The notes under the pieces: model-generated
Told to the model about the DNA's origin: nothing
What the model saw: the letters and a program-made list of their open reading frames with translations, nothing else
Databases searched by the model: none
DNA from: Thermothelomyces thermophilus ATCC 42464
Lineage: Eukaryota > Ascomycota > Sordariomycetes > Sordariales > Chaetomiaceae
Length of the DNA: 64,000 nucleotides
Assembly (NCBI RefSeq): GCF_000226095.1
Contig: NC_016478.1
Coordinates: forward strand, 1,788,001-1,852,000
Direction: 5' to 3'
Translations under genes and position numbers: made by a program
Shown: one piece after another, positions 1-11,235 of the stretch
How positions within the stretch are numbered: position 1 is the first letter of the stretch
Layout: each line of letters begins with the position of its first letter

Positions 1-34
1 AGCAGCTACTCAGTCAGCCAGCCAGTTTGGCCGG

Positions 35-67
35 TCAGTCAGTCAGTCAGTCAGTCAGTCAGTCAGT
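35..67. repeat. (TCAG)n microsatellite
   Basis: About eight uninterrupted copies of the tetranucleotide TCAG at the left edge of the window, preceded by degenerate copies from about position 10. Confidence 0.9.
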
Positions 68-2927
68 TGGGGAGAGAGATTGCCTGGAATATGTTCCAGG
101 CGATTCGGTGACGGAAATGAAAAACGCAGACAACAAAGAATCCCCAAGGTCGGCTTCTTGTACCGGCCGCACACGTACCAAAGCGATGCGTTCAGAACAC
201 CCAGACACCCGGCCACCCAAACAAAACGCTAGTAGATGTGTCAGTTCGCCAGTGTCCCTTTGCAAACTCGCAGCTTTGTCCCAACTCGCACTGCGGAGGC
301 CAAGGATCCCAGATCGAGCGGGGGAGAGGACTGTTAACTGTCTGGACACGACAAACTTGTATGCTTAAAGTACCTGACCACGGAGGTGGTGGGCGGCAGG
401 AGGAGTTCCGGTCTTTAAAGCATTTCCACTCCCGTGCCGTCAATTCGCCATCCTACCCGACTAGTATACTAGCAAACTACTCAGGTGTGTTGCCAAGTGC
501 GGGCAGCTGGGGGTCTGGCTTTCTCTGGCTTGCGGTTTCCTGCTAGCGACCTACATATGGCTCGAACTGGCTCCAATCTCTCGACCCGTCCCCGCCGTTG
601 ATATGCGGTGTGAAAAAGAGTCCGCGCCAAGTAACGGCAACATGGGATGGACTTGTGTTCACGGGCCGGACCACCCAGAGAGTGCCACCTTCTTCAGCGG
701 CGTTTGCTATCACCTGCCTGCATGCAATTAACTCTGGGTGGAGCCGTGTCCTAAAATTCTTTGGTGCAAATACTGAGAGACTGCAAGGAGGGTTACAGTA
801 AGCTCCCTTCGATTCGTCGGTAGAAGCTTTTGCTTTCTTCCATTGCAGCCACACTCCTGCTAGTGCATGTACCGCGAGTGATGGCGTTCAAGCGAACTCG
901 ATTGCCGGGCATGTCACGCGAATACTTCCTCCGGCAAACCTGGAATAGAGCTCACCAAGGTTGCAGATCGCTCTTGGGATACTCTGGGTGATGCGGGGGC
1001 TCGATGAAGACGGCTCCTCTGTTCCCTGAACAGGTTGAACAAAGGAGGATGAGTTGGCCACGCTGTCTTGCATGATGAGCTTTCTGAAAGGCCACACACA
1101 TGTGCCTTTGCTGCTAACACTAGTAGGGCCCAGTTGGTCCTACCTTTCTTGGTACCCATGGGTGAGGGAGGAAACTCTCCGTTCACGGGAGACCCTGCTA
1201 ACCCTCCGTCCCTGCTTGTTTGTTTGTTTCCCTTCGAGATGCTCGAAGATTCCCATCCATACGACATCTCTTTTTGCGTATTTTCTATCAGACAACTGTC
1301 AGTGCCGCATCAATGAGCAGAGGAATCTGAGTGCCTTTTGCGGTCACAATCAAATCAGAACAAGACAGACAGAGTTCTGATTCAGCAAGCCCACGGTACC
1401 CCACTACAAGATCCCCGCGCTTGGTGGGGTCTTTCCGACAAAGTGGGGTGTAGCCTTCAAAGATGTTCCCTGGTTCCTGTGACCGCCACACCCCAGGTAG
1501 CTTATTTCTCATCCCTTCCTTCATCTTTAACTTGGTCATCCAGACCAAACCCCACAGAGAGGAATGGGATGCAGCCATGATGGGAAATATTCAGCAAGAG
1601 AGAGAGTGTGTGTGGCCGACCAATGACGGGGTGCTGCACGCATGCCGGTTCTTCAACGGAAACCCAAAGTCCGGTGCCAGCGAGGTGAACCGATTGATTG
1701 GACCGCGACGTGGCATCAATTTAGCCAACTCACCCGGCGCCTCCATCTCAGCCCTTTCACGCCCTCTTTGCGTTTGTCTCCGTGCTGCCTCTTCGGGCTT
1801 CTCGGGCGCAGAGGCTCCTAGCGCAGAGTAATAAGTCAATTCCATACAAAATTCCATACAAGTAGCTCTTGCCAAGGCTCGCAATCTGTCATGCTCTGTG
1901 GCCGGGTTTGGGCGCCCTTATAGCCTACCATCCTGGCCGTGGTTCCCTAACGGGAGCCGGTTCTCCGTTTTGGTTCCGATATGCTCCCATTCTCAGAGGC
2001 ATGCCCCGTCCCTCGTCAGCTCTCGTTAGCGTTGTCAAAGACTAGGATCAAACCCAGACGACCTACGAGTACACTACATACAACTCCAAGCCCCCTCCCC
2101 GGCCAGATTGGGCGCCGACGACCAACAAGCTCCAATAGCCAGCTGCAAGTCAGTTCTGCTTGTCTCGCCTCTCCCGCAGCGCTAGACAATGCTTAAGAGA
2201 GCAGAATCCGCACGCCATTGGGCGCGCCCCTTGCATCGCCCGTTACGTGGCTGCACCTGTGCCTGGATACTACTAGTAGTGCACGGTACCCACGAAGAAC
2301 CCAGCTCCCCCCGACATCGCCATGCACTCCGGCAACTCAATTCGCACAGTGCCTCGCATTCATAAGATACACCTCAACCCATCACGATCCAGTCGTCATA
2401 CGTCCATTGGCCCTTCCCAGAAATCCCTCACCATCCGCCCACCCGCGCCATCTCGACAGAGAGATCCAGAGAAGAGAAGCCAACAGGACGAAGCCACGTC
2501 CCCAAACCACCTCCCCCTCCGGGGTTTCCCCCAACTTTCCAACGTCACATATCCAATCTCCTCTCCCCCCTGCCAACCAGGTACAGGGCACAGGGCGCAG
2601 GCACGGGCACCATCATTAGCCCAACCAGGCTGGCTCGATGTTCTCGTCCCTTGCAGCTTGCACGAAAATGAAAAAAAAAAAACCAGAAAGAAAGACGTGA
2701 AAAGATTGGAAACCCACGAGCCAACTGGCCCCAACGACGACCCAACATACCGCCCACCACCCACCACCCACCAACTGCGGCAGCGGTTGGAGACGGGAAT
2801 GCAAGGCACCCGCGTGGGGGATTCGGGTTTTCGGTTGCGGTTGGCAGGGGCAGGGTTCGAAAAGGAAAGCAAACAAAACGACGAGAGGCGGGCGAGGAGA
2901 AGAGAAGCGAGCTAACAAATGGGCTGG

Positions 2928-2988
2928 TTTTTTTTTTTTTTGTTTTTTTTTTTTTTTTTTTTTTTTTGGGGGGGGGGGGGGGAGGGGG
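2928..2988. repeat. Poly-T / poly-G homopolymer block
   Basis: A run of 14 T, one G, 25 T, then 15 G, one A and 5 G. It lies in non-coding DNA and gives extreme strand asymmetry. Lengths of such runs are often unreliable in assemblies. Confidence 0.9.
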
Positions 2989-3767
2989 CTGAGTTCTTTG
3001 TTGGCCCAGCCAGTAAGTAATGTAACTATCGGCAGGTACGGTAGGCCACGCCATTTGGGTATTCTTCGTAGGCGATGCCTACATCACGAGTAACACAACA
3101 CCCTGCCACCACGACCAAGTGCCCAACGCCGATGCTATGCCGGCATGTGCATACCTTTCAGCACACTGGCCGCGTTCGGCTGCGGGGGTTCCAGGACGAC
3201 GTTACGGAGATGAATGACGGCACGAAAGACTATACGTCGAGCGAGAAGAAACAAAAGACAGAACAAGACAGAAAAACAAAAAAAAAAAAAAGGAAAAGGA
3301 AAAGGAAAAGAAGAGGAACAAACAATGGCCGTGTTTGTCTATCCTAGCGACCTTAAATTGGGTAATACCACAAACCTTTTCCATCACCAACAACTGCCAG
3401 TCGAAAACTTCGCCCACCCCCTTTGGTTCGTCATTGAGTGGATAGATTCATCCTTTTTTGTGTATTTGCCCGTTCGTTTGCTTGTTTGTTCGTTCGTTCA
3501 TTCAGCCGACTAGCCATTCACGCACTGCGTAGCTCATCCGGCGGTGTAATTGTATGTGATATGCAAAGGTTCCGCCCCCCTTTCTTTACTTCCAACCAGA
3601 CCCCCTTCCTCGAAAGGACCTGGCCAGCGTGGCCTAACCGTAGCCCAGTCCAGCGGAGATTCTCCCCTCCTCTCTCTCTCTCGGTCTCTCGCCACGCCAC
3701 GCTATGGTCGACCTCCCTGCCTGACAGCAGCAGCTAATCAAACCTATTAACACTCAGAGCGTTCCCC

Positions 3768-6469
3768 CTAGTCATCCTCATCATCCCAATTCGCCTGTCC
3801 ATACAACGCCCCTCGTCCACTACTACTTCCCGTGCCGCTGCTCTCGAGCTTCTCCAGGAATTCAGGCGGGATAGTCGGGATATACTTTCTCTCCCGCTCG
3901 CGGTTGAGCCCGCCGAACCCAGCGCCGTAGCTCACCAGCATGTCTGTGGAGCTCGGCAGGGTGAAGGGCAGCATGAGCGCCGGATCGAGGAGTAGATTGG
4001 GGGGCGCCTCGTCCTCCTCGTCGTCTCTGGCGCGGCCGCCAGCGTCGCCTTCTCCTCCTCCCGCCGTATCCGGTCTCGAGGTCCCGCCGGCTGCTGCCCC
4101 GTTGGACGTTTTCCCGCCTTCTTTCCTCCCCGGGGTCCCCGGCGGCGAGGCGGCCGCGGCCGCGGCAGCGCGGTTCCTCTCGCGCCTCAGGGCGGCCTCT
4201 TTCTGGATGGAGACGAGGTACTTCATGGCGCTCTTCGGCAGGCCCTTCTCGCCCACCTCGGGCCGGTAGTGCGTGGCGGCGTGGATGAGCTGCTGCGGGC
4301 TGAGGGCTTTCAGCTGCTGCAGCGTGGCGACGAGGGCCTCGAGGTCGTCGGCGTCGAGGGACGAGAAGCACTGCAGCCACTGGAGTAATTGAATGACGGG
4401 AGCCAGGTGGCGGCGAGCGGCTTCGACGGTGGTCTCGCCCGACGACTTCATCTCGCCCTTCTCGTAGTGTTCTGGCTGGCGGTTGTTTTGGCGCGCCCAG
4501 TCCTCCAGGGTTGATACGTTCATGCGGATCTGCATCGCTTTTGTGCGGGCCAGGTATTTCCTGTTCGACATGATGCGGTTGAAGAGCTCCGCACCGAGCC
4601 AGTAGATGAGTTGGGAGATGACCTGGGCCGTGATGACCGAGTGGACGTCGTAGAGGTCGAGGACGAAGAGAGTGGACGAGAGGAGCGAGGTCACGTTGCG
4701 CGGGGAAGGCTTGGCTCTCCGCTTGGGTGATGGTGGCCGGAGCCGCTTCTCGAGCGGCTCCTCCTTGACCTCCTTCCTCCGCTTGAAGATCTTCCATTCG
4801 TTTTGGAACGTGATGTCTTCAAAACCGGGTATCGTTTCGTGGTCCAGCATGGCCACGTCGAGGACCTTGTCGAGCCGGCGCTCGGCGTCCCGGACGATGA
4901 GTATGAATATCTCGTTGATCAGCTCGGCGAGCTGCGCCTGAAATTCGGTGGTTGCCTCGACAAGACCGGCGTCTTTCTTCAGGTAGTGCAGGAGAAGTGT
5001 TGCGTTTGACATCCAGAACGCCAAGATGGTCATATCCCATTGGTGCTTCTCGACCACGGCGTTGATCTTGTTCAAGGCCGTGATGAGCAGCTTAGCCAGT
5101 AGCTCGGGGCTGGAGTGATAGTGGGCGTACCGCGCCGCCAAGAAGATCATGTTTGCGGGCACCGGCTTCTGGGATGGCGACCGCTGCGGAGTCATGTTGG
5201 TGATGACGATATCCAGGATGCGCTCAAGCTCATTCTCCTGGAAGACGAACATCTGGTCGTGGAGACACCTGGACCAGTCGAACTCTTGCTGTTCTTCCTC
5301 GAAATCATCGAGCGACTTGAGAGACCGACAGTTAGCTTGGTCCGGGAAGGGGGCGCGAACGGAACTCTGGGAGTTTTACCTCGGGCTGGTCGTCTATGCC
5401 CACGTTCCCCAGGTCCACTTCTAGGTCGCGGGCACTCTCCATCATCATGCGCCGGCGCATCTCGTTCTCGGCCAGCTCCTCTTCCAGCTTGTCCTGGTCG
5501 AAGCCAGGGTTGTAGAAGTCATCGGTCGTCCCGGCGGTCCCGATGCCGTAGCCGCTGAGATAGAAGGACATGTCGCTGTCGGGGGCGACGAAGTCGAACG
5601 CCGTCCTCCCCGTCGAGGTCTTCGCTTCGGTGGAAGCACCGTTGTCTAGCAGTAGCTTCGCGATGCCCTTGTGTCGGTTGGTCATGGCCCACATGAGGGC
5701 GCTCCACTGGTTGCGGTCCTGCTTGTTGACGTCCACGCCGGCGTCAATGAGGGCCTGGACGACCGATTCGTGGCCCTGTGCCCGGGGTATTAATAAGCGG
5801 AGATGCGGGACGCTGCGAGCGCTCAACTCACAAAACAGCTTGCGTAGATGAGGGCGGGAGTCCCCTCATCGTCGGGCGCGTCGATGTCGACGTATTTCCT
5901 CGCCTTCCCCTCGAGGATCTTGGTGACCGACTCGAGATTGCCGTTGCTTGCCGCCATGATGAACGTCTTTTGCAGAATGTCCTTCTTCTCGTCCTCGGAC
6001 CTCTTGTCATCCGCGGCAATGGCGTCCTCGTCTTCGAAGGCGGCGCTCGCCGCATGAGCGGCCTGAGCGGCGAGCATCTCCATCAGGCGCGACTCGCTTT
6101 CCGGGCCGCCCTTGGTGAGGTCGTCGCCGTAGTTGTCTTCGAGCGTCAAGTCGCTGAAGGTCATGGGCTTCGCGACTATGGGCGACGTCAAGAACTGCGA
6201 TTGCCCTAAAAGGAGAATTGTTTAGCCACGGCTACTGGGAGAGGCCCGGTGGGCTTTTAGGAAGGAAGGGGGGAGGAGGGGTAAAGGGCGAGCCGAGGGG
6301 CACACTAACCCTGCCATCCGTCGTACATCTCCGCCTCGGGCATCAGCTCGGTTGGCACACGTCGCCTGTCGTCGAGGGAGCGCGGGAGATCGTCTGGGAG
6401 GGTCCTCGGCTTCGGCGGCTGCCCTGGGGTGCCGGCATCGAAGCCGCCTTCAGAGTCCCCGAGATCCAT
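3768..6469 (-). CDS. Ankyrin-repeat and DIL (dilute) domain protein
   Basis: Four exons on minus: 6310-6469, 5832-6205, 5380-5775 and 3768-5315. They join in frame to 825 aa. The start ATG at 6469 opens an acidic, proline-rich N-terminus. Ankyrin-type repeats lie at roughly residues 90-250, with a clear repeat containing VVQALIDAGVDVNKQD and a second with IAKLLLDNGAS. Roughly residues 315-640 resemble the dilute (DIL) domain, the cargo-binding globular tail of class V myosins, but there is no motor domain. An alanine-rich, acidic low-complexity tail follows. Fungal ankyrin-DIL proteins without a motor are a known arrangement; a role in membrane or cytoskeletal tethering is inference. All introns have GT...AG ends and keep phase. 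Confidence 0.85.
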
Positions 6470-7169
6470 GGCTCAGGGTGATTGTGGTCTCGCATGCGTC
6501 AGCCGTTCATCGGTTCATGGGCGGGCGCATTCGGTATCGGCAGCGCGCATTCGGAACGGTCCCCGGAGTTGCGTGTTTACCCTCTCTTAGTTCGATCGGT
6601 GAGAGGGAAAGTTTGTAGGGCCGAGAGTATGTAGAAGTAGACGGGGGTGTCGAGCGATGCTGCCCTCGTCGTTTCCCCCCTCCAAAGATGGTCTTGGGCG
6701 TGCCTTAGTGTAAAGTGGGCTTGGCTTGATCGTGGTGCAAGGGGGAGGACACCCCACATTGGTGGCCCGTGCAGACGATAAAGTGGGCTATATCGGTAAA
6801 GAATGCAAGTAATCCGTACTCCGTAAAGCGATGCCAGCGTTCGATTCATGTGCCCAAGGATTGCACGCTTTCCCCCTGCGGTCGTAACCGTTGCGCCACG
6901 ACCTTGTCTGAGTTTCTCAATTACAAAAGAGAAGAGTACCTTGGAAGCATTTATTCCGTAGTTATGGAAGCGAAGCTTCAATGACTTAAGTCTCTGAGAT
7001 GTGTATATATACACATTGAAGAGCGAAGGGAAGAGCTTCGCTTCCATATACTGGCCTAATCCTCCAATATTTATCTCACCGGCCATTGGATGCCACACTC
7101 TTGGCTGCCCGCGTTGCTCTTTCCCTACCTATCTCCCGCAATTGAGAAAGCAGAGCCTTTTGCCCTTTC
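6470..7169. other. Intergenic region, ankyrin/DIL promoter side
   Basis: It holds the upstream region of the ankyrin/DIL gene and the 3' flank of allantoicase. A short GTACGG-type palindromic motif occurs at about 6811-6826. A small inverted repeat (GGTCGT...ACGACC) lies at about 6881-6904. No gene seen. Confidence 0.5.
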
Positions 7170-8323
7170 TTACACAGCGCGCTTCCCAAAGACGCGCAGC
7201 CTCTTGACTCCGCCGTCGGGGATCATAATGAGCTTTGCGTGAGTAAAGGGCCTATCCTTGACCAAGCTCTCGGCAGGGTGCTCGGCGTCCGGGCCGCACT
7301 TGATGGGCTCGGCCATGTTCACCCAGCCTTCGGCATCCGCGGGCGGCTCCGAGTCGCCGTTCCACTCGATGGCCTCGAGCCTCACCTGCTGCGGGTAGTT
7401 GCCGCGGAAGTGGGCCGTGTCGACGAGGAAGCTCTGGATGTAGCCGGGCGCCCCCAGCCGGATGATTGCCCAGTCAAAGTGGCCCTTGGTCCGGGACCGC
7501 GCTGTCTCCCACCCATCCCCCATGTCTTTGCCGCGGCCGGGCAGGATCAGGTTGGCGGCGGTGCCGAAGTGCTGATCGTTGCACGACACGGCCACGCCGC
7601 CGTTCTGGGCAGCGGCAAGGTCGAAGATGGCCTCCTTGTCCTCCGGGAAGACGGGCACGGCGTGTCCAAACAGGCGGAACCGCGCGATGCCGCCGTCGGG
7701 GTACATGTTGAGGCGGACGTGCGTGTACTGCTTCTTGGTGGGGTTGTCGAGCTTCCAGCCGAACCTCTGGCTCGGCCCGCACTCCTGGATCCCGAGGATG
7801 GTCTCCCAGCCGCCCCGGGTGCCCTTCCAGGAGAGGACCTCGTCGTCGTTCTGGCTGAAGCAGCCCTCCACCGAGATGGCGGGCGCGTGGTTGCCCGAGA
7901 AGAAGGCCGTGTCCACCTCGACGCCCTCGACCGTGCCGGAGGCCACGCCGAGGCGAATCACGACCCAGTCGAACGGCTCCGGGTTGTGCCTCCTCGTCTC
8001 CCAACCGTCATACCACGCGCCCGTGTGGACGTACTTGCCCACTTGCCGGATTGGGGCGGCCGGGTTGATCAAGTTAGCCGCATCGGCGAACCATTCGTCC
8101 GAGAAGCCCAATACCTTCCCGCCGAGACTCTGGGAGACGAGATCTGTATTGAAGCATGAAAGTCAGACCAGCAGGGAGAATTGAAGCGAGGCTGGCCTTG
8201 TTTGTGAGGTCAGAAAGCGAGAGTTCACGAACCGATGCAGCTGGAACGGAAGGTGTTGTCAATCTCATCGGCCGGGACCCGGGTGGCCGGGACGGCTTCT
8301 AGCTGGTATTCAATGTCCTCCAT
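7170..8323 (-). CDS. alc: Allantoicase (allantoate amidinohydrolase)
   Basis: Two exons, 8233-8323 and 7170-8143, give 354 aa, the normal length for fungal allantoicases. The enzyme hydrolyses allantoate to ureidoglycolate and urea in purine catabolism. The protein shows the two-fold internal repeat of the family. Each half has an asparagine-rich loop followed by a GWETxR element (DGWETRRHNPEPFDWVVIRL and DGWETARSRTKGHFDWAIIR) and then a VDTAxFxGN motif. The first exon begins MEDIEYQLEAVPATRVPADE. The single intron (8144-8232) has GT...AG ends. In Neurospora and Aspergillus this gene is under nitrogen catabolite control through GATA factors; several GATA cores lie 100-170 bp upstream of the start. 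Confidence 0.95.
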
Positions 8324-8420
8324 GACGTCGGCGGCGCGGAAAGTAAATTGGTGAATTGCTTAAAATAAGATGGCTCTTTACGGGGGCTCCGTGTGACAAC
8401 CCTCCTTACGACAACGAAGC

Positions 8421-8490
8421 GATATCGGCTTTAATTAAGGTGGTCAAAATATATCAAGAGGGGTTAGGTTATTAGTGAGATTTCCTTATC
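8421..8490. promoter_or_regulatory. Cluster of GATA cores upstream of allantoicase
   Basis: GATATC at 8421-8426, ATATC at 8451-8455 and TTATC at 8486-8490 give several GATA cores within 70 bp, about 100-170 bp upstream of the allantoicase start. GATA activators of the NIT2/AreA type are known regulators of this pathway. GATA is short and common, so this is suggestive only. Confidence 0.35.
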
Positions 8491-8516
8491 GCGAGCCCTG
8501 TAGGTACCTTATATAT

Positions 8517-8538
8517 GTACTGTACGGATTACAGTACA
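8517..8538. repeat. Dispersed near-palindromic GTAC element
   Basis: Reads GTACTGTACGGATTACAGTA followed by CA. The arms GTACTGTA and TACAGTAC are reverse complements around a CGGAT centre. A closely related copy lies at 19769-19797 and partial copies occur elsewhere between genes. Confidence 0.6.
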
Positions 8539-9272
8539 CTAACTGAACCCTGAATTGGGTTATTACTGTGGCATTCCCAACGGGCACCGAGGTGTGGGCT
8601 TCGGCCGGCTCCGTTCGCCTTCGTTGTTTGGAGAGATGCGGAGGCAAGTCGGGCGGGTCCATTTTGACCAGAGAGCACCCACTCACACGTTGTTGCTGAC
8701 CAGGTACGTATTAGTTATACGCTAGGTAATATCGAGAATGCAAAAGAGTTTTCCACTTCGCCCTCCTTGGCCGATTGCTCGGATGCCCGTTGAAGCGGGG
8801 CAACCCATGGGTCTCGGCACGGCGAGACACGGACGCCAAGCCGGGGGTGATTTAGAATCGCGCGAAATCCATTGGTCGGAGCTCTGCCTGCCGTCATCGC
8901 AGGTCGTAGCTGCACCATCAACACCACACCCAACAGCAGAAACTGTTCTTTGGCGAGAATAGATATTTAGCGTCACGAAAAACAGTTGTTCCCTCCCCTA
9001 CCTCCATCGCACTAAGTGGGAATTGTGTGTACTTTTGATCTGTTTTCTCTTCTCAATCTGTGCGCTGGCTTCTTTTTCGGTTGACACAGGCAGCCCGGAG
9101 CTCACCTCCAGGGGGACTGCTTCAGATAGCTGCAACTTCCCCGCAGCTTGCGCCATCGTTTTCAGTGGTCTCCTGTACGATCTTTTCACCCTCGGCTTCT
9201 CCAGAGCTTTCAACGGCTGCCACTTCTTTCGACGACCGGGGACCTGCATCAAATCCGAACATACGATAGCGT

Positions 9273-10223
9273 ATGAAGATGGCCTCTGCAGAGTCTACTT
9301 TGCCAACCCACGGCGACGCTCCTGCACCGACCGAAAGCGAACCTCTGCTCGGCAGGCCAGGCGACGCAACCCAGAGACCCGACGCCCCGATGATTTACAA
9401 CCTCTTCCTCGGTAAGCTGCGACTTGCAATACTTTCCATGTCGCCGTTCGAAAAAGCTCATCGTTTCTAGGCACGGGCAAGCTGGCCCAGGCTGGTGCAC
9501 TGCTCCTCCTCGCCATCATCTGGGCCTCCGTCTTCACCAACCCGACCCTCCCGCTCGTGTCTCCCCACCCTCTTCTACAATCCTTGGGCGTCTACACCGT
9601 GATTCAGGCAATTCTGATTCTTCAGCCGACCAACACTCCACATACCAAGCTCCTGGGCCAGCGCGCCCATTTCCGAATGGTAAGTCCTCCTGCATCCCCT
9701 CGCAAGGCGTAAGACCTCGCGCGATCTGCTGCATCATCATGTCCACCACCAATTCGCTGACACGTAACCCTCCCGGGTTCGCTCCCCCACCGTCCAACAG
9801 CACATCCTCTCCCTGTCCCTCTTCGTCGCCGGGACGACCATCATCGAGGTCAACAAGGCCACCAACCACCTCGCCCACTTCCACTCGCCCCACGCCTTCC
9901 TGGGCGTCATCACCCTCTCCCTGCTCCTCCTCCAGTACCTCTTCGGCCTCACCATCTGGGCCGTGCCCGCCCTCTACGGCGGCGAGGACCCCGCCAAGCG
10001 GCTGTGGAAGTACCACCGCTGGGTCGGCTACGCGGCCCTGCTCCTGCTCCTGGCCACCGTCGCGGCCGCCGTCGAGACCGACTACACCAAGAGCGTGCTG
10101 CGCATCCGCCTCTGGGCCGTGCTCGTGGCCGAGGCCCTCATCGTCGCCGGCGTCTTCCCGAGGGTGCACCTGAGAAAGTTGGGCTTGCGGTCACCCCGCG
10201 CCTCCTCCTCCTCCTCCTCCTGA
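9273..10223 (+). CDS. Cytochrome b561-type six-TM membrane protein
   Basis: Three exons, 9273-9411, 9471-9679 and 9801-10223, give 256 aa. Six hydrophobic segments can be seen, beginning near residues 50, 78, 118, 145, 183 and 212. Histidines spaced as in the cytochrome b561 core occur at QRAHFRM, NHLAHFHSPHAFLG and KYHRWVGY and are candidate haem ligands. Such proteins carry electrons across membranes using ascorbate or a similar donor; the partner here is unknown. The N-terminus (about 40 aa) is polar and proline-rich with an EPLL motif, which might sort the protein to vacuoles or endosomes. The C-terminus ends in a serine run. Splice sites are canonical. Confidence 0.82.
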
Positions 10224-11235
10224 AGGCTTGCTCTAACGGGGCTGGGTGGCGCGCCTTGAGGGAAGATACGGACGGATGAGGTGGTTGACGGGAAATGGAT
10301 TGAGAGTAATAGAATCATGCTAATGATTTTTTTTTTCTTTGGCCTACTTTCCCTCCTTTCTTAAATTGGCATCCAGACTTATTCTAGAGTCGATCTAAGG
10401 GAGGGGGGCCTACGTTTCAGGGAGTCAGCTATATTGGTGCTGGATGCTGGAGGAATAAGCTAGGAAGCCTATCTCACGGGACGACCTTCTTGTCGGGGTT
10501 AGATTGGATGAATGCTACTTCGTACTTCTTGGATCACGGCTTGAGCTTTTGGGATTGAACAATTGGACTGCTCTGCTGGGCTGGCAAACGTCAACATGTT
10601 ATGATAATCGCGGCATAGCCAACATGCGCCGACCTTTTAAAATACAGTATTCGTCATTAAACTGAGGCATCGTCTCTCGGGTATACAAGAACGCCAAACA
10701 TATTCTAACCCTCCCGTGATACATGCTGTTACAGACAGACAGCAGGCAATCTCTCGGGTACCTAGTCCCAACTCCGGCAGTCGTTCCCTCCCCCTCCCAC
10801 CATTACTTCATCCCCTCCTTTTCACAGCCTCCCACGCTGAAAGCGCGACCCGGCATTGTTTCCGTTCTCGCCTTTGCTTTCAGCGACCATCAGGCCAACC
10901 TCCTGTCGAGACCGCCGCGTATTTCCGCCGGTCACCATATGTCAATGTGCCCGCTCGCACCGTGTATTAGCCACATACCGCCCTTCACCGTATCCTGTTT
11001 GTTGAATAGGTTGTTTTTTTTCCCTCCTTGTTCTCTTCATTCGATTCGCAATGGACGCCGACAATCCGCCAAGCAAAGCAGCCGCCGCCAAAATTTAAAT
11101 AAATAAAAAAAGAGAAAAAAAAAATCAAGGTATCACAAAAAAGAGTGTCGTGAAACATCCAACCGCTAAACTCCGATGCTCCTTGCCGCCTGCCGTGTGG
11201 TACGCCGAAAGACGCGGGTATCTCGATAACTGCGT
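10224..11235. other. Convergent intergenic region
   Basis: About 1 kb between the ends of the b561-type gene and the CHS7-family gene. It should hold both 3' untranslated regions. Apart from A- and T-rich tracts (for example 11098-11126) I see nothing structured. Confidence 0.5.

Larger units (their letters stand above)
1..3767. other. Gene-free left flank
   Basis: No reading frame here shows a recognisable domain, clear codon bias or a convincing intron chain. From about 1980 to 2900 the plus strand is C-rich and pyrimidine-biased, as in a long fungal promoter or 5' leader, but I cannot link it to a downstream plus-strand CDS. The region also holds a (CAGT)n tract at the extreme left and a T/G homopolymer block near 2930-2990. 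Its right end is the 3' side of the ankyrin/DIL gene. Confidence 0.55.
8324..9272. other. Divergent intergenic region, allantoicase / cytochrome b561
   Basis: About 950 bp between two divergently transcribed genes, so it carries both promoters. It includes the GATA cluster and a near-palindromic GTAC...GTAC element at 8517-8538. The last roughly 250 bp before 9273 is T- and C-rich, as expected for a fungal 5' leader. Confidence 0.55.

Noticed and set aside
35-67. Tandem TCAG copies considered as a CRISPR-like or satellite array
   Set aside because: A simple tetranucleotide microsatellite with no spacers.
2322-2915. 197-codon plus frame
   Set aside because: Composition is Pro/Arg/Ser/His low complexity from C-rich DNA; no motif and no credible neighbours.
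6840-6910. tRNA-like A-box (TGGCGCAACGGTTA) on minus and a B-box-like GTTCGATTC on plus
   Set aside because: The boxes lie on opposite strands and the D stem does not pair, so chance is more likely.
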